Shown here piece after piece: positions 63,844-64,000 of a stretch of DNA of 64,000 nucleotides (its first letter is position 1; every line of letters begins with the position of its first letter). Below the pieces are notes generated by a model, which saw only the letters and a list, made by a program, of their open reading frames with translations, was not told the origin of the DNA and did no database searches. This DNA is from Stichopus chloronotus (Eukaryota; Echinodermata; Holothuroidea; Aspidochirotida; Stichopodidae), in assembly GCA_021234535.1 (NCBI GenBank), contig CM037850.1:2666001-2730000 (forward strand), written 5' to 3'. A program made the position numbers and the translations under genes.

Positions 63844-64000
63844 GTGAGTAACAGAAAATGGTAGTTAGTGGGGAAGAAAATAGATATTTGGAGCATCAAG
63901 GTTATTTCCTGGACTAGAATGGTTGGCTGCTTTATCAGGTAAATATGAAACTGTCATAATTAGTGACACTATCCAGCGTATCAAACATGAAGATCGAGAA
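63844..64000 (+). other. Start of DGK intron 19, cut by window end
   Basis: Begins with the gtgagt donor after exon 19. No terminal exon appears before the window ends. Confidence 0.85.

Noticed and set aside
1..64000. CRISPR arrays, operons, rRNA or tRNA genes
   Set aside because: The DNA is eukaryotic with spliced genes; no regularly spaced short repeats with unique spacers and no tRNA-like cloverleaf were seen.

Overview
The window is intron-rich, AT-rich animal nuclear DNA dominated by one split gene on the + strand. The gene is a type IV diacylglycerol kinase of the zeta/iota (rdgA-like) class. Nineteen exons between 17736 and 63843 join without a phase conflict: 2770 nt, or 923 codons plus one base. 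They encode two C1 domains, a MARCKS-like basic segment, a split lipid-kinase catalytic domain with its accessory domain, a serine/acidic linker and ankyrin repeats. The N-terminus, before the first C1, and the last exon, expected to carry a PDZ-binding tail, are not in view. GT-AG introns, interspersed repeats with terminal inverted repeats, and protein identity close to but distinct from vertebrate DGK zeta and iota suggest a marine invertebrate. An echinoderm or a related deuterostome is my best guess, but this is inference and not proven.

Layout. 1-1150 is one copy of an unclassified interspersed repeat whose second copy lies at 61873-63150. 4408-4967 is a very long (TC)n/(TCC)n tract. 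8735-9312 is a MITE-like repeat with relatives at 20290, 23793, 26059 and 50115. 10516-15123 is a DNA-transposon-like element with inverted ends and repeated GTGACGTACGGGAC motifs. It contains a broken minus-strand ORF and a 2.2 kb insertion made of a 145-bp tandem repeat full of AGGTCA direct repeats. From 17736 onward the kinase gene fills the window. Exons 1-5 (17736-36618) encode C1a, C1b and the basic segment. Exons 5-8 (36448-46527) encode the catalytic domain. Exons 9-13 (48563-53658) encode the accessory domain. Exons 14-17 (55398-60927) encode the end of the accessory region and the linker. Exons 18-19 (61474-63843) encode ankyrin repeats.

The most notable points are within or next to this gene. 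Intron 4 contains about seven degenerate tandem copies of the 3' end of exon 4 with its splice donor. Exon 1 has two in-frame GTAAGT donors 15 nt apart that would change the cysteine spacing of the first C1 domain by five residues. The transposon-like element upstream carries a dense array of nuclear-receptor DR1-type motifs. No other protein-coding gene, RNA gene or CRISPR was supported; the remaining open frames are short and unrecognisable or are simple-sequence artefacts.
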